In this document: positions 35,773 to 45,186 of the stretch, piece by piece
Layout: every line of letters begins with the position of its first letter
Position numbering within the stretch: position 1 is the stretch's first letter
DNA from: Bifidobacterium minimum
GTDB lineage: Bacteria > Actinomycetota > Actinomycetes > Actinomycetales > Bifidobacteriaceae
NCBI RefSeq assembly: GCF_000741645.1
Contig: NZ_JGZD01000001.1
Location: 1-64,000, forward strand
DNA: 64,000 nt
Direction of reading: 5' to 3'
Made by a program: the position numbers and the translations under genes
The notes under the pieces: model-generated
Seen by the model: only the letters and a program-made list of their open reading frames with translations
Told to the model about the DNA's origin: nothing
The model's database searches: none

Positions 35773-36396
35773 CTACTTGACGGCGGGATGCTCGATGGCT
35801 TTGGGAAGAGAGGTCATGGCCGACGCGTCCTTGCAGCCCTTGATGTTGTCGATGGCACTGCCCGCCGCGGGGACTTTGCCCTTGCTGCGGAGGTTCTTGA
35901 AGGTCGATCCGAGGACGATGTCCACGAGCTTGTCGGTTCTGTCATCCATGACCATCATGGCGTCGGTGAAGTTGCTATTGACCGTGTAGGCGTCGGAGAT
36001 GGCGTTCTTGCCGAAGTAGATAATCGTGCGGTCGACGTTCGTCGCGGAATAGTTGCCGATTGAATTGACGGCGAACCCCCTGTTGGCGAGGGCGTCCCCG
36101 ACCGCCTGCGCGAATCCCGATGATGGCGTGCCGTTGAGAACGCGGATGGTGACCTTTGCCGAGCTCAGATACTTCGCCTCCGGATTGGCTTTGTCGGTGG
36201 GGGCGCATGGGGCCGCCTGACCATAGTTGGGGGCCGCCTCGGGAACCGACTGAAGTCCGGCGCCGCCGATATGGAAGAGGAACACCGAGGATGTCAGCAC
36301 CATGACGAGCATGACCACGCCAAGAACCGTGAAGACGGTTCTTTGGCGTTTACGCACGTATCGTCTACGCTCCTCGCGCTCATCTTTTCCTGTCAT
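35773..36396 (-). CDS. LytR C-terminal-domain (LytR_C) membrane protein
   Basis: This 207-residue protein has a basic N-terminus, one transmembrane helix (about residues 20-40, TVFTVLGVVMLVMVLTSSVF) and an extracellular LytR_C domain starting with VTIRVLNGTPSSGFAQAVGD and ending near residue 170. LytR_C domains occur alone or attached to LytR-CpsA-Psr enzymes, but the catalytic LCP domain is absent here, so a binding or accessory envelope role is likely. It overlaps the end of ispE by four bases, so both are coupled. Confidence 0.88.
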   Translation of the reverse strand: MTGKDEREERRRYVRKRQRTVFTVLGVVMLVMVLTSSVFLFHIGGAGLQSVPEAAPNYGQAAPCAPTDKANPEAKYLSSAKVTIRVLNGTPSSGFAQAVGDALANRGFAVNSIGNYSATNVDRTIIYFGKNAISDAYTVNSNFTDAMMVMDDRTDKLVDIVLGSTFKNLRSKGKVPAAGSAIDNIKGCKDASAMTSLPKAIEHPAVK

Positions 36397-37367
36397 GCTC
36401 TTCTCCCTGCCGCGGTCATTATGGGTTTTACTGTATCCTTCGCGTCTGACTCCCCCGTGGTCCGATGCCGCACGTGGATGGATGGCGTCGCGGGGCAGCG
36501 GGCGGTGATGACGTAGTCGACGGCATGGTTGTCGCGCCAGAGCGCGGACAGAGCCCGGGCCATCGCGACATCTGTGCAGAAAGCCGCCACGGTCGGTCCC
36601 GATCCCGATACGACGGCATGGCGGGCGCCGGCCTTCAAGGCCATCCGCACGGCATCGCCACTCCGTGGATGCAGGGAGATGGCCGCGCGCTGCAGATCGT
36701 TGTCGTCGCCCGTCCCCGCTCCGATCCGGTCGAAGGCCTCGTAGACCTGGGCCGTCGAAAGGCGCTCGTCATAGGCGCCGAGGATAACCGGTCCCGTGTA
36801 CCCGCTTCTGACGAGACTCCGGTATTGCATGGTGCTGCGGCCGATTGGGCTGATGATATCGCCGTATCCGCCTCCGTGGGCGAACCCTCCGGAGAGGCAG
36901 AAGGGCATATCCGCGCCAAGATCGGATGCCACGGCCTGCAGACGAGCCAATGGCCAATGGAGTTCCCAGAGCCTGTCGAGCGCGAGGATGGTTCCCGCGG
37001 CGTCCGTTGATCCTCCCGCCAATCCTGCGGCTATGGGTATGCGTTTGACGATGTCGATGCGGATGTCGTCCTCATGCCCGCTGATGCGGGACATGGCCTC
37101 CAGCGCGCGCATCGCGTGGTTGAGGCGGCCTCCCAGATCGGAGGCCATCCAGTCTCCCAGGCGCTCGCCGGACATGCCCAGCGACGGCCCGGCCCCCTGC
37201 GGGCGCTCGGACACGGTCACCGTATCCATGATGTCCACTCCGGCGTAAAGGGTGTCGAGACCGTGACGGTTCCCCCATTCCGCGTGTCGCGCGGACACGT
37301 GAAGGGTCAGATTGACCTTGGCGGGGCAGCTCACCGAGACGATGGTCTTATCGGACGTCGCAGGCAT
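36393..37367 (-). CDS. ispE: 4-(cytidine 5'-diphospho)-2-C-methyl-D-erythritol kinase
   Basis: This GHMP kinase of the MEP isoprenoid pathway phosphorylates CDP-methylerythritol at the 2-hydroxyl. The N-terminal CPAKVNLTLHV, the ATP loop RIPIAAGLAGGSTDAAGTIL and the C-terminal AVVSGSGPTVAAF are diagnostic. Length is about 324 residues. The most likely start is the ATG at 37367 (MPATSDKTIV), spaced from GAAGGGG; upstream ATGs at 37373 and 37388 are alternatives. It overlaps ksgA by about 20 bases. The order wall hydrolase-ksgA-ispE matches rpfB-ksgA-ispE of other actinobacteria. Confidence 0.95.
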   Translation of the reverse strand: MPATSDKTIVSVSCPAKVNLTLHVSARHAEWGNRHGLDTLYAGVDIMDTVTVSERPQGAGPSLGMSGERLGDWMASDLGGRLNHAMRALEAMSRISGHEDDIRIDIVKRIPIAAGLAGGSTDAAGTILALDRLWELHWPLARLQAVASDLGADMPFCLSGGFAHGGGYGDIISPIGRSTMQYRSLVRSGYTGPVILGAYDERLSTAQVYEAFDRIGAGTGDDNDLQRAAISLHPRSGDAVRMALKAGARHAVVSGSGPTVAAFCTDVAMARALSALWRDNHAVDYVITARCPATPSIHVRHRTTGESDAKDTVKPIMTAAGRRA

Positions 37368-38229
37368 CGGCATCCCCTTCCGCTTCACGTGCCAAAGCCG
37401 AGAACTCCTCTATTCCCAATGTCTCCCCACGTCTGCCGGAATCGATTCCCGCTTGCAGGAATCCCTCCTCCGACACGAGTCCCCGGAGGGCATGCCTCAG
37501 CGTTTTCCGGCGCTGCCCGAAGGCGGCATCGATGATCTCGAAAACCCGTCGACGCATGTCGTCGTCGCGGGCCCGTCGCTCGCGGGTGAAGGAGACGAGA
37601 GCCGAATCCACGTTCGGCATGGGCCAGAAGACGTTGCGCCCGACGATTCCCGTTCGTTCGGCATGCCCGTACCACGCGAGCTTCGCGCTGGGCGCGCCAT
37701 ACGCCTTCCCTCCGGGGGAGGCCACCATGCGGTCCGCGACCTCCTTCTGCACCATGACGGTGAAGCCGTGGATGGAGTCGAAGCGTTGAAGCAACGTCAG
37801 CACAAGCGGCGTGGCGATGTTGTACGGCAGATTAGCCACCAGAGTCAGGTCCCGGCGCTGGCCGCAATCCGGAAGATCGTCAGGCGTGAGGGCCATCCCG
37901 TCCTTGATCAGGACGCTGATCCGTCGCGCCGCCGCGGGCATGAACTCCGTGATCGTCGCCGCCAGACGCGCGCCAAGACGCGGATCGATTTCGATGGCGG
38001 TCACACGGCATCCCGTTTCGAGAAGGGCGAGAGTCAGAGAACCCAGACCTGGGCCCACCTCGATCACCGAACTGTCGGCGGTGACGCCCGAGGTGCGGAC
38101 TATCCTCCGTACGGTTCCGGGATCGATGACGAAATTCTGGCCTAGCTTCTTGGTGGGGACGAGATCAAGCTCGGCGGCCAGACGCCGGACGTCGGACGCT
38201 CCGAGTAACCGGCCCTCAGTCGAGGTCAT
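37348..38229 (-). CDS. ksgA: 16S rRNA dimethyladenosine transferase KsgA (RsmA)
   Basis: This 293-residue SAM-dependent enzyme dimethylates the two adjacent adenines near the 3' end of 16S rRNA. The motif order is LGQNFVIDPGTVRRIV, VIEVGPGLGSLTLALLE, VTAIEIDPRLGARL and the catalytic LVANLPYNIATPLVL. KsgA also helps the final assembly of the small subunit. It lies between the wall-hydrolase gene and ispE on the same strand. Confidence 0.98.
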   Translation of the reverse strand: MTSTEGRLLGASDVRRLAAELDLVPTKKLGQNFVIDPGTVRRIVRTSGVTADSSVIEVGPGLGSLTLALLETGCRVTAIEIDPRLGARLAATITEFMPAAARRISVLIKDGMALTPDDLPDCGQRRDLTLVANLPYNIATPLVLTLLQRFDSIHGFTVMVQKEVADRMVASPGGKAYGAPSAKLAWYGHAERTGIVGRNVFWPMPNVDSALVSFTRERRARDDDMRRRVFEIIDAAFGQRRKTLRHALRGLVSEEGFLQAGIDSGRRGETLGIEEFSALAREAEGDADACDVR

Positions 38230-38290
38230 AAGTCAGCTCCTTGAGGAGACGGCGGGTGGTGCATATGGTTATCGTGGCGTGCGGCCGGTG

Positions 38291-39784
38291 TCAGTACCAA
38301 TGATATTTGTTCCACCATGCGCGTGCCTCTGATGGACTCCCATAACGTTCGCTAATGTAATTGAGACCCCACGATATCTGGATCGCCGCGTCATTACGCC
38401 AGTCCGCACCGAAGGCGGCCATCTTGCTGGCAGGAAGCGCCTGCGGGATGCCATAGGCGCCCGAGCTCGCGTTCTCCGCCGACCACATCCAGCTGGATTC
38501 ATGGTTCCAGATCCAGACCAGATCGGTCCATTGCTGTCCGGTCCAGCCATATGCAGCCGCGGCTCCCGAAGCGTAGGCCTGTGCCTGAGCAGGGGTGGGA
38601 TGCCATAACTGCGCCGTGGAGGGAGTGTCGTCGTCATCATCGTCGTTGGGGGATGGCGACGGTGACGGGTCGGGAGTGGATGGGGTCGTCGGGCTTGTGG
38701 GCGTCGTGGGCGTCGTGGGCGTCGTCGGTTCCGTTGTCGGCTGCGTTGTCGGCTGCGGTGACGTGGGAGAGGTGCCGCCCGACGTCGACGTCGACGTCGA
38801 TGGCGATGGCGATGGCGACGCGGTGTCGCTGTCGCCCCCGTTGGTGCTTCCGCTGGAGCTCCCACCGGCAGACGATGAGCTGGAACCGCTGCCGGAGCCG
38901 TCACCGGATGACTGCGAGGGCGTGGACTCGGAGCTCTCCGGACCGACGGCGATTATCTCATCCAAGGGCGAGGTGATGACCGTGGTTGAAGTTAGCTTTC
39001 GGCTATCCTCCACTCCATCGGCATAGGTCACGTCGTATGTGCGGCGAGTCGATCCCGTGACGCCCTTCTGCTTGACGACTTTTTCCCCGGGCGACAGCGA
39101 GTCGTCGACCACGGTCTGGGTCCCGTAGGGGGTGGAGATCGTCTCGGATTCGGTGCGATGCGTGATGCGCTGGACGCGCAGGATGGTCCGTCCGTTCTCC
39201 AACGCGACGCTGACCCTGTCGTTTTTGCCAAGGGTCACGCCAGCGGTGTCCAGAATCGAGGCGGCGGACGCTTTCCCGTTTTTCACGGTTGTCTTTTTCC
39301 CGTCCGCGACGACCGTCACCGGACCGTCCTGCCTGATAACGATCCCACCGGTCAATTGGTTGTAGACGTTGGATATGTTCACGGTAACGCGTTCGGACTG
39401 CTTCTCGTTCGACTGGAAGAACCGGAGCAGTTGTGTCGTGCTCGATGCCGTGGTCCAGAACGGAACGGCTTTACCGTCGATCGTGATCGTGGCTTGGTAG
39501 GCCTTGCGGATCGTGACCACGCTATGATTGCTCAGACTCCCACCCGTTGTGGAGCTGACTGAATCATGGCTTTTCACGTCGACGTTCTGTTCCGAGAGCA
39601 GGCGGTCGACGCTCATCGCGTAGGTCGTGACGGTTCGCGTCTCCCCATTGATGGTCAGTGCGACCGATTTGCGCGTCCCGACCAGAAAGGCGGCGACGCA
39701 GGCAAGGGCCACGGCGGCGACGCATATGAGGATGCGCAGACGCCGCATGATGATGACGTGCTGTGGTGTCCAACGTCGTGTCAT
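38291..39784 (-). CDS. Secreted wall hydrolase: DUF348 / G5 / transglycosylase-like
   Basis: This 497-residue protein has an N-terminal membrane anchor (RLRILICVAAVALACVAAFL), two ubiquitin-like DUF348 repeats (SVALTINGETRTVTTYAM and ATITIDGKAVPFWT), and a G5 domain (ESETISTPYGTQTVVDDSL). A low-complexity linker of Pro/Ser/Thr and a run of Asp follows. The C-terminal catalytic-like domain begins about residue 395 (AQAYASGAAAAYGWTGQQW), with the likely active-site Glu in IWNHESSW and GAYGIPQALP. The layout resembles RpfB, but the C-terminus is lytic-transglycosylase-like rather than a classic Rpf domain. The order before ksgA-ispE is that of rpfB. Start: ATG at 39784 after GGAGGAACACCCG. Confidence 0.85.
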   Translation of the reverse strand: MTRRWTPQHVIIMRRLRILICVAAVALACVAAFLVGTRKSVALTINGETRTVTTYAMSVDRLLSEQNVDVKSHDSVSSTTGGSLSNHSVVTIRKAYQATITIDGKAVPFWTTASSTTQLLRFFQSNEKQSERVTVNISNVYNQLTGGIVIRQDGPVTVVADGKKTTVKNGKASAASILDTAGVTLGKNDRVSVALENGRTILRVQRITHRTESETISTPYGTQTVVDDSLSPGEKVVKQKGVTGSTRRTYDVTYADGVEDSRKLTSTTVITSPLDEIIAVGPESSESTPSQSSGDGSGSGSSSSSAGGSSSGSTNGGDSDTASPSPSPSTSTSTSGGTSPTSPQPTTQPTTEPTTPTTPTTPTSPTTPSTPDPSPSPSPNDDDDDDTPSTAQLWHPTPAQAQAYASGAAAAYGWTGQQWTDLVWIWNHESSWMWSAENASSGAYGIPQALPASKMAAFGADWRNDAAIQISWGLNYISERYGSPSEARAWWNKYHWY

Positions 39785-40284
39785 CGGGTGTTCCTCCGTC
39801 TTCCGCTCCTGTAGCACATGCCGGCGGATGTCTTTCCGCCACGCGGTTGCGCCTAACGATCTGCATTGTACCGGCATGGGGATTCGGGACTTTGGGCACG
39901 CCCCTCATTCTGGCAGTCCTTGCACAATCCGCCGTGTCTTTTCCCGGACGCGGGTATCCGACGGGCGTGTTGCCGGGAGCAGAGGGAGCCATCGCGTACG
40001 ATGCCGGATCGGCACCGTGGCGTGGTCTCCATGGATGGTGGCGCAGCGGTAAGGCGCCACGAACAGCAAGAGGGGCCGTCGTCATTGACGACCCATCCCT
40101 CAAGTAGTGGGGCGGGAGAGAAGGGGATATTTCCCGCCCCTGAGGGGGAGCGGGTTGGGGGATGCTCCGCCTCATGTGCCAGAAGCCAAAGTTGGGGGAA
40201 GGCTTCTGGCCTGCTTACTCGGGGGTAAGTCGAACTTCATGACACAATACACGCATTCGTGTGAGCGCGAAACACGCACCGAGA
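39785..40284. other. Non-coding spacer with two hairpins upstream of tRNA-Thr end
   Basis: No gene is supported. Two strong inverted repeats lie here: GGGGCGGGA (40109-40117) with 40132-40140, and GCCAGAAGCC (40178-40187) with GGCTTCTGGC (40201-40210). They may end tRNA-Thr or hydrolase-side transcripts. The hydrolase promoter lies near 39785-39900. Confidence 0.5.
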
Positions 40285-40357
40285 GCCTCCTGTCGGGATC
40301 GAACCGACGACCTGCCGCTTACAAGGCGGCCGCTCTGGCCATCTGAGCTAAGGAGGC
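40285..40357 (-). tRNA. tRNA-Thr (anticodon TGT)
   Basis: On the minus strand the 73-nt sequence folds into a full cloverleaf: acceptor GCCTCCT/AGGAGGC, D arm GCTC/GAGC, anticodon stem GCCGC/GCGGC with loop CTTGTAA (anticodon TGT), variable loop AGGTC and T arm GTCGG TTCGATC CCGAC. No CCA is encoded. The anticodon reads ACA, so threonine. Confidence 0.97.
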
Positions 40358-40500
40358 GTTCATTCGTCGCCGCGAATCCTCTTCGCGGAGAGTAAACAAC
40401 TGCACAGTAACTCCACGAAAAGACCTCGCCGCAAGGGAACGACAGTCCAGCATACCAGCATCGGGGACGACACGACCCAGGGACGTACCCGATGCATTCA

Positions 40501-41475
40501 CTATTCGGTTGATTCGGTTGATGTGAAATCGGCGGGAGCTCCGGTTCCCCCTATCGACGGTAGCGCGGAGGAGTCGCCGATCTGGGATTCCTTCAGTCCG
40601 ATGGCCTTCAAGATGCCCTGCTTGAGATCGAGTCCCGCCGTCGATATGGCGCTGAGATCGATCATGGTTCCATTGACCGTCACCGTGGGGGTCGACATGG
40701 AGCCGCTCGATCCCCAAAGCTCCTTACGGGTCGGAGTGTAGGTGTTGATCGCGGTCAGCCACTTCTGGTAGGTGCGTTCGAACGCCTTGTCGGCGACGGA
40801 TTTGGGCACTCCGGCCTTGATCGCCTGCTGCTTGAGCTTCGCGTCGCTCACCGACTGGTAGGAGCTACCCTCATCGGGTTGGAATCCCTCGGCGTAGATA
40901 TTGGATATGTAGCTGAGAAGGTGGCTGGGATCGCTATCATGATCGGCTATATAAGCGATGGAGCTGGAGGCGCGGCTTGAGTAGTCGTCGCTCGAACTGG
41001 AATCGAGGAACGACATGGGATGGATGTCGAGATTGATCTGTCCGGCATTGAACATGCTGATCAGCGTGGGATCCGTCTCCCTGTTGAAATTGCCGCACCC
41101 GGGGCACAGCGGATCCATGTAGATGGCTATCGTCGGCACGTCGTCGATGGTTTTTCCGTAACCGTTCTTCGAGAACAGTATCCCGCCGGTGTTCGATGCA
41201 GTGGACGGTTTGACGGACGAGTCGCGCATCGTCGAATAGGCGGCTTTCGTGCTCTGCGTCTGGGCGGCCGTGTTCTTATGGGTGTTGCGATAGACGACGA
41301 CGCCGATGACTGCCACGAGCGCCACCACAACGATCGTGACGATCAACCCGATGATGGTCTGCTGCCGGCGCTCGCGCGCCTGCTGCTCGGCCTGTTGCCG
41401 TGCGCGCTCGCGTTCCGCGGCCCGACGGTTCGATCGTGATTGACGGGCGTTTCCCGGTCGATTGCCCTGAGCCAT
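40501..41475 (-). CDS. Membrane-anchored DsbA-like thioredoxin-fold protein
   Basis: This is a 324-residue protein. The N-terminal 40 residues are basic and coiled-coil-like (RQSRSNRRAAERERARQQAE), then comes one transmembrane helix (about 40-62, IIGLIVTIVVVALVAVIGVV). The extracellular thioredoxin fold carries the active site IYMDPLCPGCGNFN (CPGC) and the helical insert typical of DsbA, plus the cis-proline region STPTVTVNGT. It probably oxidises or isomerises disulfides in exported proteins. The C-terminus is Ser/Thr-rich. It stands alone, with the tRNA-Thr gene on the downstream side. Confidence 0.9.
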   Translation of the reverse strand: MAQGNRPGNARQSRSNRRAAERERARQQAEQQARERRQQTIIGLIVTIVVVALVAVIGVVVYRNTHKNTAAQTQSTKAAYSTMRDSSVKPSTASNTGGILFSKNGYGKTIDDVPTIAIYMDPLCPGCGNFNRETDPTLISMFNAGQINLDIHPMSFLDSSSSDDYSSRASSSIAYIADHDSDPSHLLSYISNIYAEGFQPDEGSSYQSVSDAKLKQQAIKAGVPKSVADKAFERTYQKWLTAINTYTPTRKELWGSSGSMSTPTVTVNGTMIDLSAISTAGLDLKQGILKAIGLKESQIGDSSALPSIGGTGAPADFTSTESTE

Positions 41476-41606
41476 GCGAAGCCTTTCGTGAAGGAGTGGG
41501 GGTGGTCCTCATCCGCACACATCCTAATCGATGGAGCGTCGATTCGCGGCATGTATCTTATGGGGATTCGCGGTTCGCTGAATAGCCCATGCCGTGGTCA
41601 CGGCGG

Positions 41607-43466
41607 TTACGGCACGAGCGGCGAGCATGTCAGGGGGTAGCCAAGAAGGAAAGGCAGGCATGCGAGGCATGAGATGATCGTCCAGACCACGATGGTGTTT
41701 CCCATACGGCGGTAGTCGGACGGCGCCGAGATGCTTCCCGCGCCATACCATGCGGTTCGCGCAGGTGCCGTGTTCACGGCGATCGTCCATGCGACGCCGA
41801 CGATGATGGCCACGATGGCGCCCGTGGTGGAGGGCGTCTCTGCGCTGGGAAACGGAATCACGGGTGTCCAACCGCCTATGGTCATGGTGATGTCGGCATG
41901 GGTCAGCGCAGGCGTCATCATGGCGACGGCGATTGCAGGTACGCTGATCGCGACGGCGATCGCCGTCACAAGAAGCGCCGTACCCAGAGCCGATAGGACG
42001 AGCCACGGGGAGGCGGCCGCGCGCAGCAGTGCGTCGGACTTTTTCCACTGGCCTTCATGGTGCGCGGCGCGGCGCCAGCGGAATCTGCGACTGGCGCCGA
42101 TTGCCGCGAGAATCCATAGCATGAGGCCGCCGAGAAGGATGGACCAGACCGGCACGACCAGGGAGAGAAGGGTGATGGGAATACCCGCGACGGTGACGCG
42201 GATGCGCCCTGAGCGACGTCGCCGTGACTCCTCCCCGATCGGATCCGCGGCTGGTGTCTCCTGCCCGAGACCCTGATAGTCGTCTTCGGGGAAGGGAGGG
42301 TACGTCGGATCGTACGTCGGATCTTCCGTCTCCCCCTTCTCCGTTTCCTCGTCGCTCGTGCGTCGTGGCGGGAGGGCCTCCATCGCCGTCGTCGGCTCCT
42401 GCCCGCCGGGCATGGTCCGTGTGGCCATCTGCGCGGTCGCGACGGCCGTCGTCGTCTGATCGGGATGAGAACGTCGTTCGAGGACCGTTCCGTCCATGGG
42501 CATCCACATCGTCCTCAGACTTCGCGGCGAGGACGCCCCGACGTCAAAAGGGGGCATCGCCGCCGTGCGGTCATCCGCGCCATTCGCGTCAGGATCGTCC
42601 TTGGAGGTGGCCCAGATGGATCCGTGGACGGAATCGGATCGAATCGCCTCCACGAGGCTCCGTGGATCCGGTCGTTCGTCGCGGTGCGGGTCGAGCGCCG
42701 ATCGCAGGGCCTTCATCGTTGCTGGAGGGAGGCCCGTCAGATCAGCGTTCCCGGCGGCCTCCCGCTGGAGCACGGCCATCATCGGCGACGTTCCGAACAC
42801 GGAACGTCCGGTGGCGGCGAACGCCAGAACGGAGGACAACGACCACCAGTCCGTCGTCTCGTCCGATTCCGCGCCCTCGATGATCTCCGGCGCGATGAAG
42901 CCCGGAGTCCCCATGACCAGTCCGGTTCGGGTCACGTGGCTCTGGTTCTCGCTCATGGCTATGCCGAAGTCCACGAGTACCGGTCCCCGGGCGGAGATCA
43001 TCACGTTGCCGGGTTTGATGTCCCGATGGATGATGCCTGCGGCGTGAACGGCTTCCACGGCGTCCGTGAGGCGTTCGGCCAGCCGCTCGAGGTCTCCCCC
43101 CTTGTAGGCGCCGTTCGTGCGCACGTCCTCGCGTAGATCGTTGCCCTCGATGAGCTCGGTGACGATGAAGGCGATCGCGTCGTCCAGCTCCATGTCGACG
43201 ATTCGGCATACCCCGGCGTGGTTGATCCGTCGAAGCGCCGTGGCCTCCCGGCGCAGTCTCTCCCGAGCCACTCCGCGATCCGCGGACTGGGTGGACGAGT
43301 CGTCATCCGATAGGGAATCGCGAAGGATCTTCATGGCGAACTCCTGCCCGCCTCCATCGCGGACGCGCCACACCGATCCCATGGCCCCTCCGCCCAGCCG
43401 GGATTCGAGGACATATCCTCCCACGATGTTCCCGGGTTCGAGATCCAGGGCGTTGACGTCACTCAT
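41607..43466 (-). CDS. Serine/threonine protein kinase with C-terminal membrane domain
   Basis: This is a protein of about 619 residues. The kinase domain (about residues 18-275) is intact: glycine loop LGGGAMGSVW, Lys in FAMKIL, catalytic IIHRDIKPGNVM, and the DFG in VLVDFGIAMSEN. An acidic/Pro linker follows, then four or five hydrophobic helices (about 425-610, for example IPITLLSLVVPVWSILLGGLML). No PASTA repeats are present, unlike PknB. The topology suggests a cytosolic kinase domain held by a multi-helix membrane part. Start: ATG at 43466 (MSDVNALDLEPGN). The frame can be extended by three residues. Confidence 0.92.
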   Translation of the reverse strand: MSDVNALDLEPGNIVGGYVLESRLGGGAMGSVWRVRDGGGQEFAMKILRDSLSDDDSSTQSADRGVARERLRREATALRRINHAGVCRIVDMELDDAIAFIVTELIEGNDLREDVRTNGAYKGGDLERLAERLTDAVEAVHAAGIIHRDIKPGNVMISARGPVLVDFGIAMSENQSHVTRTGLVMGTPGFIAPEIIEGAESDETTDWWSLSSVLAFAATGRSVFGTSPMMAVLQREAAGNADLTGLPPATMKALRSALDPHRDERPDPRSLVEAIRSDSVHGSIWATSKDDPDANGADDRTAAMPPFDVGASSPRSLRTMWMPMDGTVLERRSHPDQTTTAVATAQMATRTMPGGQEPTTAMEALPPRRTSDEETEKGETEDPTYDPTYPPFPEDDYQGLGQETPAADPIGEESRRRRSGRIRVTVAGIPITLLSLVVPVWSILLGGLMLWILAAIGASRRFRWRRAAHHEGQWKKSDALLRAAASPWLVLSALGTALLVTAIAVAISVPAIAVAMMTPALTHADITMTIGGWTPVIPFPSAETPSTTGAIVAIIVGVAWTIAVNTAPARTAWYGAGSISAPSDYRRMGNTIVVWTIISCLACLPFLLGYPLTCSPLVP

Positions 43467-43926
43467 ATCACCCATCCTAGTGATGCCACGGGCGGTGCTT
43501 TCCTAGGGGGGAGTCGCCCCATACGCGCTCGCCGACGATCCCGGAGTCCCCCGCTCGGAGTCCCCCGCTCGGAGTCCCCCGCTCGGAGTACCCCACCTGG
43601 AGTCCCCCGTGCCGTGGTTTCCGCGCTGCTCCACCGATTCCTGCACCCTCTTTTCCCTTTCTTTGACCGGCGTCTCCGGTTTCTCTGACCGGAGACTCCG
43701 TAGGCCGCTCGCCGCTTGCGGTGAATTCCGTGGATATGGATATGTGGATGTTGCCATCGTCGGGAAGCGTGTATAGTGAGTATCGGCTCAACGGAGAGGA
43801 CCTTCACTGAACCACAAAAGTTAACGCCAATGCTCGCGGCTTCCTTTGCGGTTTGCGTGGCTGCGGCATGGAAACCCTTCACTACGGATCGTTCGGCACG
43901 TACCTGCCGATGAAAGGATGATTATC
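43467..43926. other. Divergent spacer kinase / ABC ATPase with minisatellite
   Basis: It contains a 14-bp tandem repeat (43543-43612), a 9-bp hairpin GTCTCCGGT (43672-43680) with ACCGGAGAC (43688-43696), and a possible promoter (TTGCCA at 43751, TATAGT at 43772, spacing 15) facing the ABC ATPase. Frames over the repeat are artefacts. Confidence 0.5.
43543..43612 (+). repeat. 14-bp tandem repeat, five copies
   Basis: GGAGTCCCCCGCTC is repeated at 43543, 43557 and 43571 exactly, followed by two diverged copies at 43585 and 43599. There are no spacers between units, so it is not a CRISPR. Confidence 0.9.
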
Positions 43927-45054
43927 ATGGCGGAAGTTGTTTTCGAGCACGTCACTCGAATCTACCCGGGGAACGACACCCCTTCGGTCGACGACCTCAA
44001 TCTTGACATCAAGGATGGCGAGTTCCTGGTTCTCGTGGGTCCCTCTGGATGCGGCAAGTCAACGACGCTGCGCATGCTTGCGGGCCTCGAGGAAGTGAAC
44101 AAGGGCCGTATCTATATTGGCGGCAAAGACGTCACCACAATGCAGCCGAAGGACCGTGACATCGCCATGGTCTTCCAGAACTACGCCCTGTATCCCCATA
44201 TGACCGTTGCGGACAATATGGGATTCGCGCTGAAGATCGCGGGCAAGCCCAAGAACGAGATCCGCGAGCGCGTCGAGAAGGCCGCGGAGATCCTCGACCT
44301 CACCGAGTATCTGGATCGCAAGCCCAAGGCCCTGTCCGGTGGCCAGCGTCAGCGCGTGGCCATGGGGCGCGCCATCGTTCGTCAGCCCAAGGTGTTCCTG
44401 ATGGATGAGCCGCTTTCCAACTTGGACGCGAAGCTTCGCGTGCAGACGCGTACGCAGATCGCCGCCCTTCAGCGTCAGCTCGGGGTCACGACACTGTATG
44501 TGACCCACGATCAGACCGAGGCGCTGACGATGGGCGACCGCATCGCCGTCATCAAGCTGGGGATTCTGCAGCAGGTCGGCGCGCCGACCGAGCTCTACGA
44601 TCACCCGGACAACGTCTTCGTCGCCGGATTCATCGGATCTCCCTCGATGAACATCAACACCCACCCCGTCGTCAACGGGAAGGCGAAGATCGGAGAGGAC
44701 ACCCTCGATCTTCCCGCCGAGGCCGTCGGCAAGCTCACCGCCGAGGACAAGGGACAGATCGTCGTTGGGTTCCGCCCCGAAGATGCCGATCTGGCCGCGT
44801 CCACGGATGCCAACGCCTTCTCCCTCAAGGTCGTGAACGTCGAGGATCTTGGCTCCGATGGATACATCTATGGCAACATCATCACCGATGGCTCGGCCGC
44901 CGAGGACTCCTCGGTGATGTCCGACCAGAACAAGCTCACCACGATTCGCGTGAATCCGCGTTCGCTTCCGACAGTCGGCGATGTCGTCAAGATCAAGATC
45001 GATCCCAGCAAGATGCACCTGTTCTCCCCCGCCACCGAGCTGCGTCTGAACTAG
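43927..45054 (+). CDS. ABC transporter ATP-binding protein, UgpC/MsmK type
   Basis: This 375-residue ATPase of carbohydrate-uptake ABC transporters belongs to the shared, multi-substrate UgpC/MsmK type. Walker A is GPSGCGKSTTLRM, the Q-loop FQNYALYPHMTV, the signature LSGGQRQRVAMGRAIV, Walker B VFLMDEPLSNLDA and the H-loop YVTHDQTEALTMG. The C-terminal TOBE-like regulatory domain starts about residue 245. No permease or binding-protein genes are beside it, consistent with one ATPase serving several sugar transporters, as in other Gram-positives. Start: the ATG at 43927 is best spaced from AAAGGA. A hairpin terminator follows. Confidence 0.95.
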   Translation: MAEVVFEHVTRIYPGNDTPSVDDLNLDIKDGEFLVLVGPSGCGKSTTLRMLAGLEEVNKGRIYIGGKDVTTMQPKDRDIAMVFQNYALYPHMTVADNMGFALKIAGKPKNEIRERVEKAAEILDLTEYLDRKPKALSGGQRQRVAMGRAIVRQPKVFLMDEPLSNLDAKLRVQTRTQIAALQRQLGVTTLYVTHDQTEALTMGDRIAVIKLGILQQVGAPTELYDHPDNVFVAGFIGSPSMNINTHPVVNGKAKIGEDTLDLPAEAVGKLTAEDKGQIVVGFRPEDADLAASTDANAFSLKVVNVEDLGSDGYIYGNIITDGSAAEDSSVMSDQNKLTTIRVNPRSLPTVGDVVKIKIDPSKMHLFSPATELRLN

Positions 45055-45134
45055 TCCCATCAGTGGCTTTTGGCGGGTGAACCCCGGCAATAGCCATCGA
45101 GGTCGTTCTCTCTTCTCTCTTGGCGCCTCGATCG

Positions 45135-45160
45135 GAAGCCCCGCAGCAATGCGGGGCTTC
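45135..45160 (+). terminator. Terminator hairpin after the ABC ATPase gene
   Basis: GAAGCCCCGC (45135-45144) pairs perfectly with GCGGGGCTTC (45151-45160) around a 6-base loop. The stem is GC-rich; a T tract is lacking. Confidence 0.75.
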
Positions 45161-45186
45161 CCTGCATGGAAGGTAGATTAGGTGGT

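Noticed and set aside
43543..43612. Possible CRISPR-like array
   Set aside because: Units are 14 bp, directly adjacent, without unique spacers; a minisatellite.
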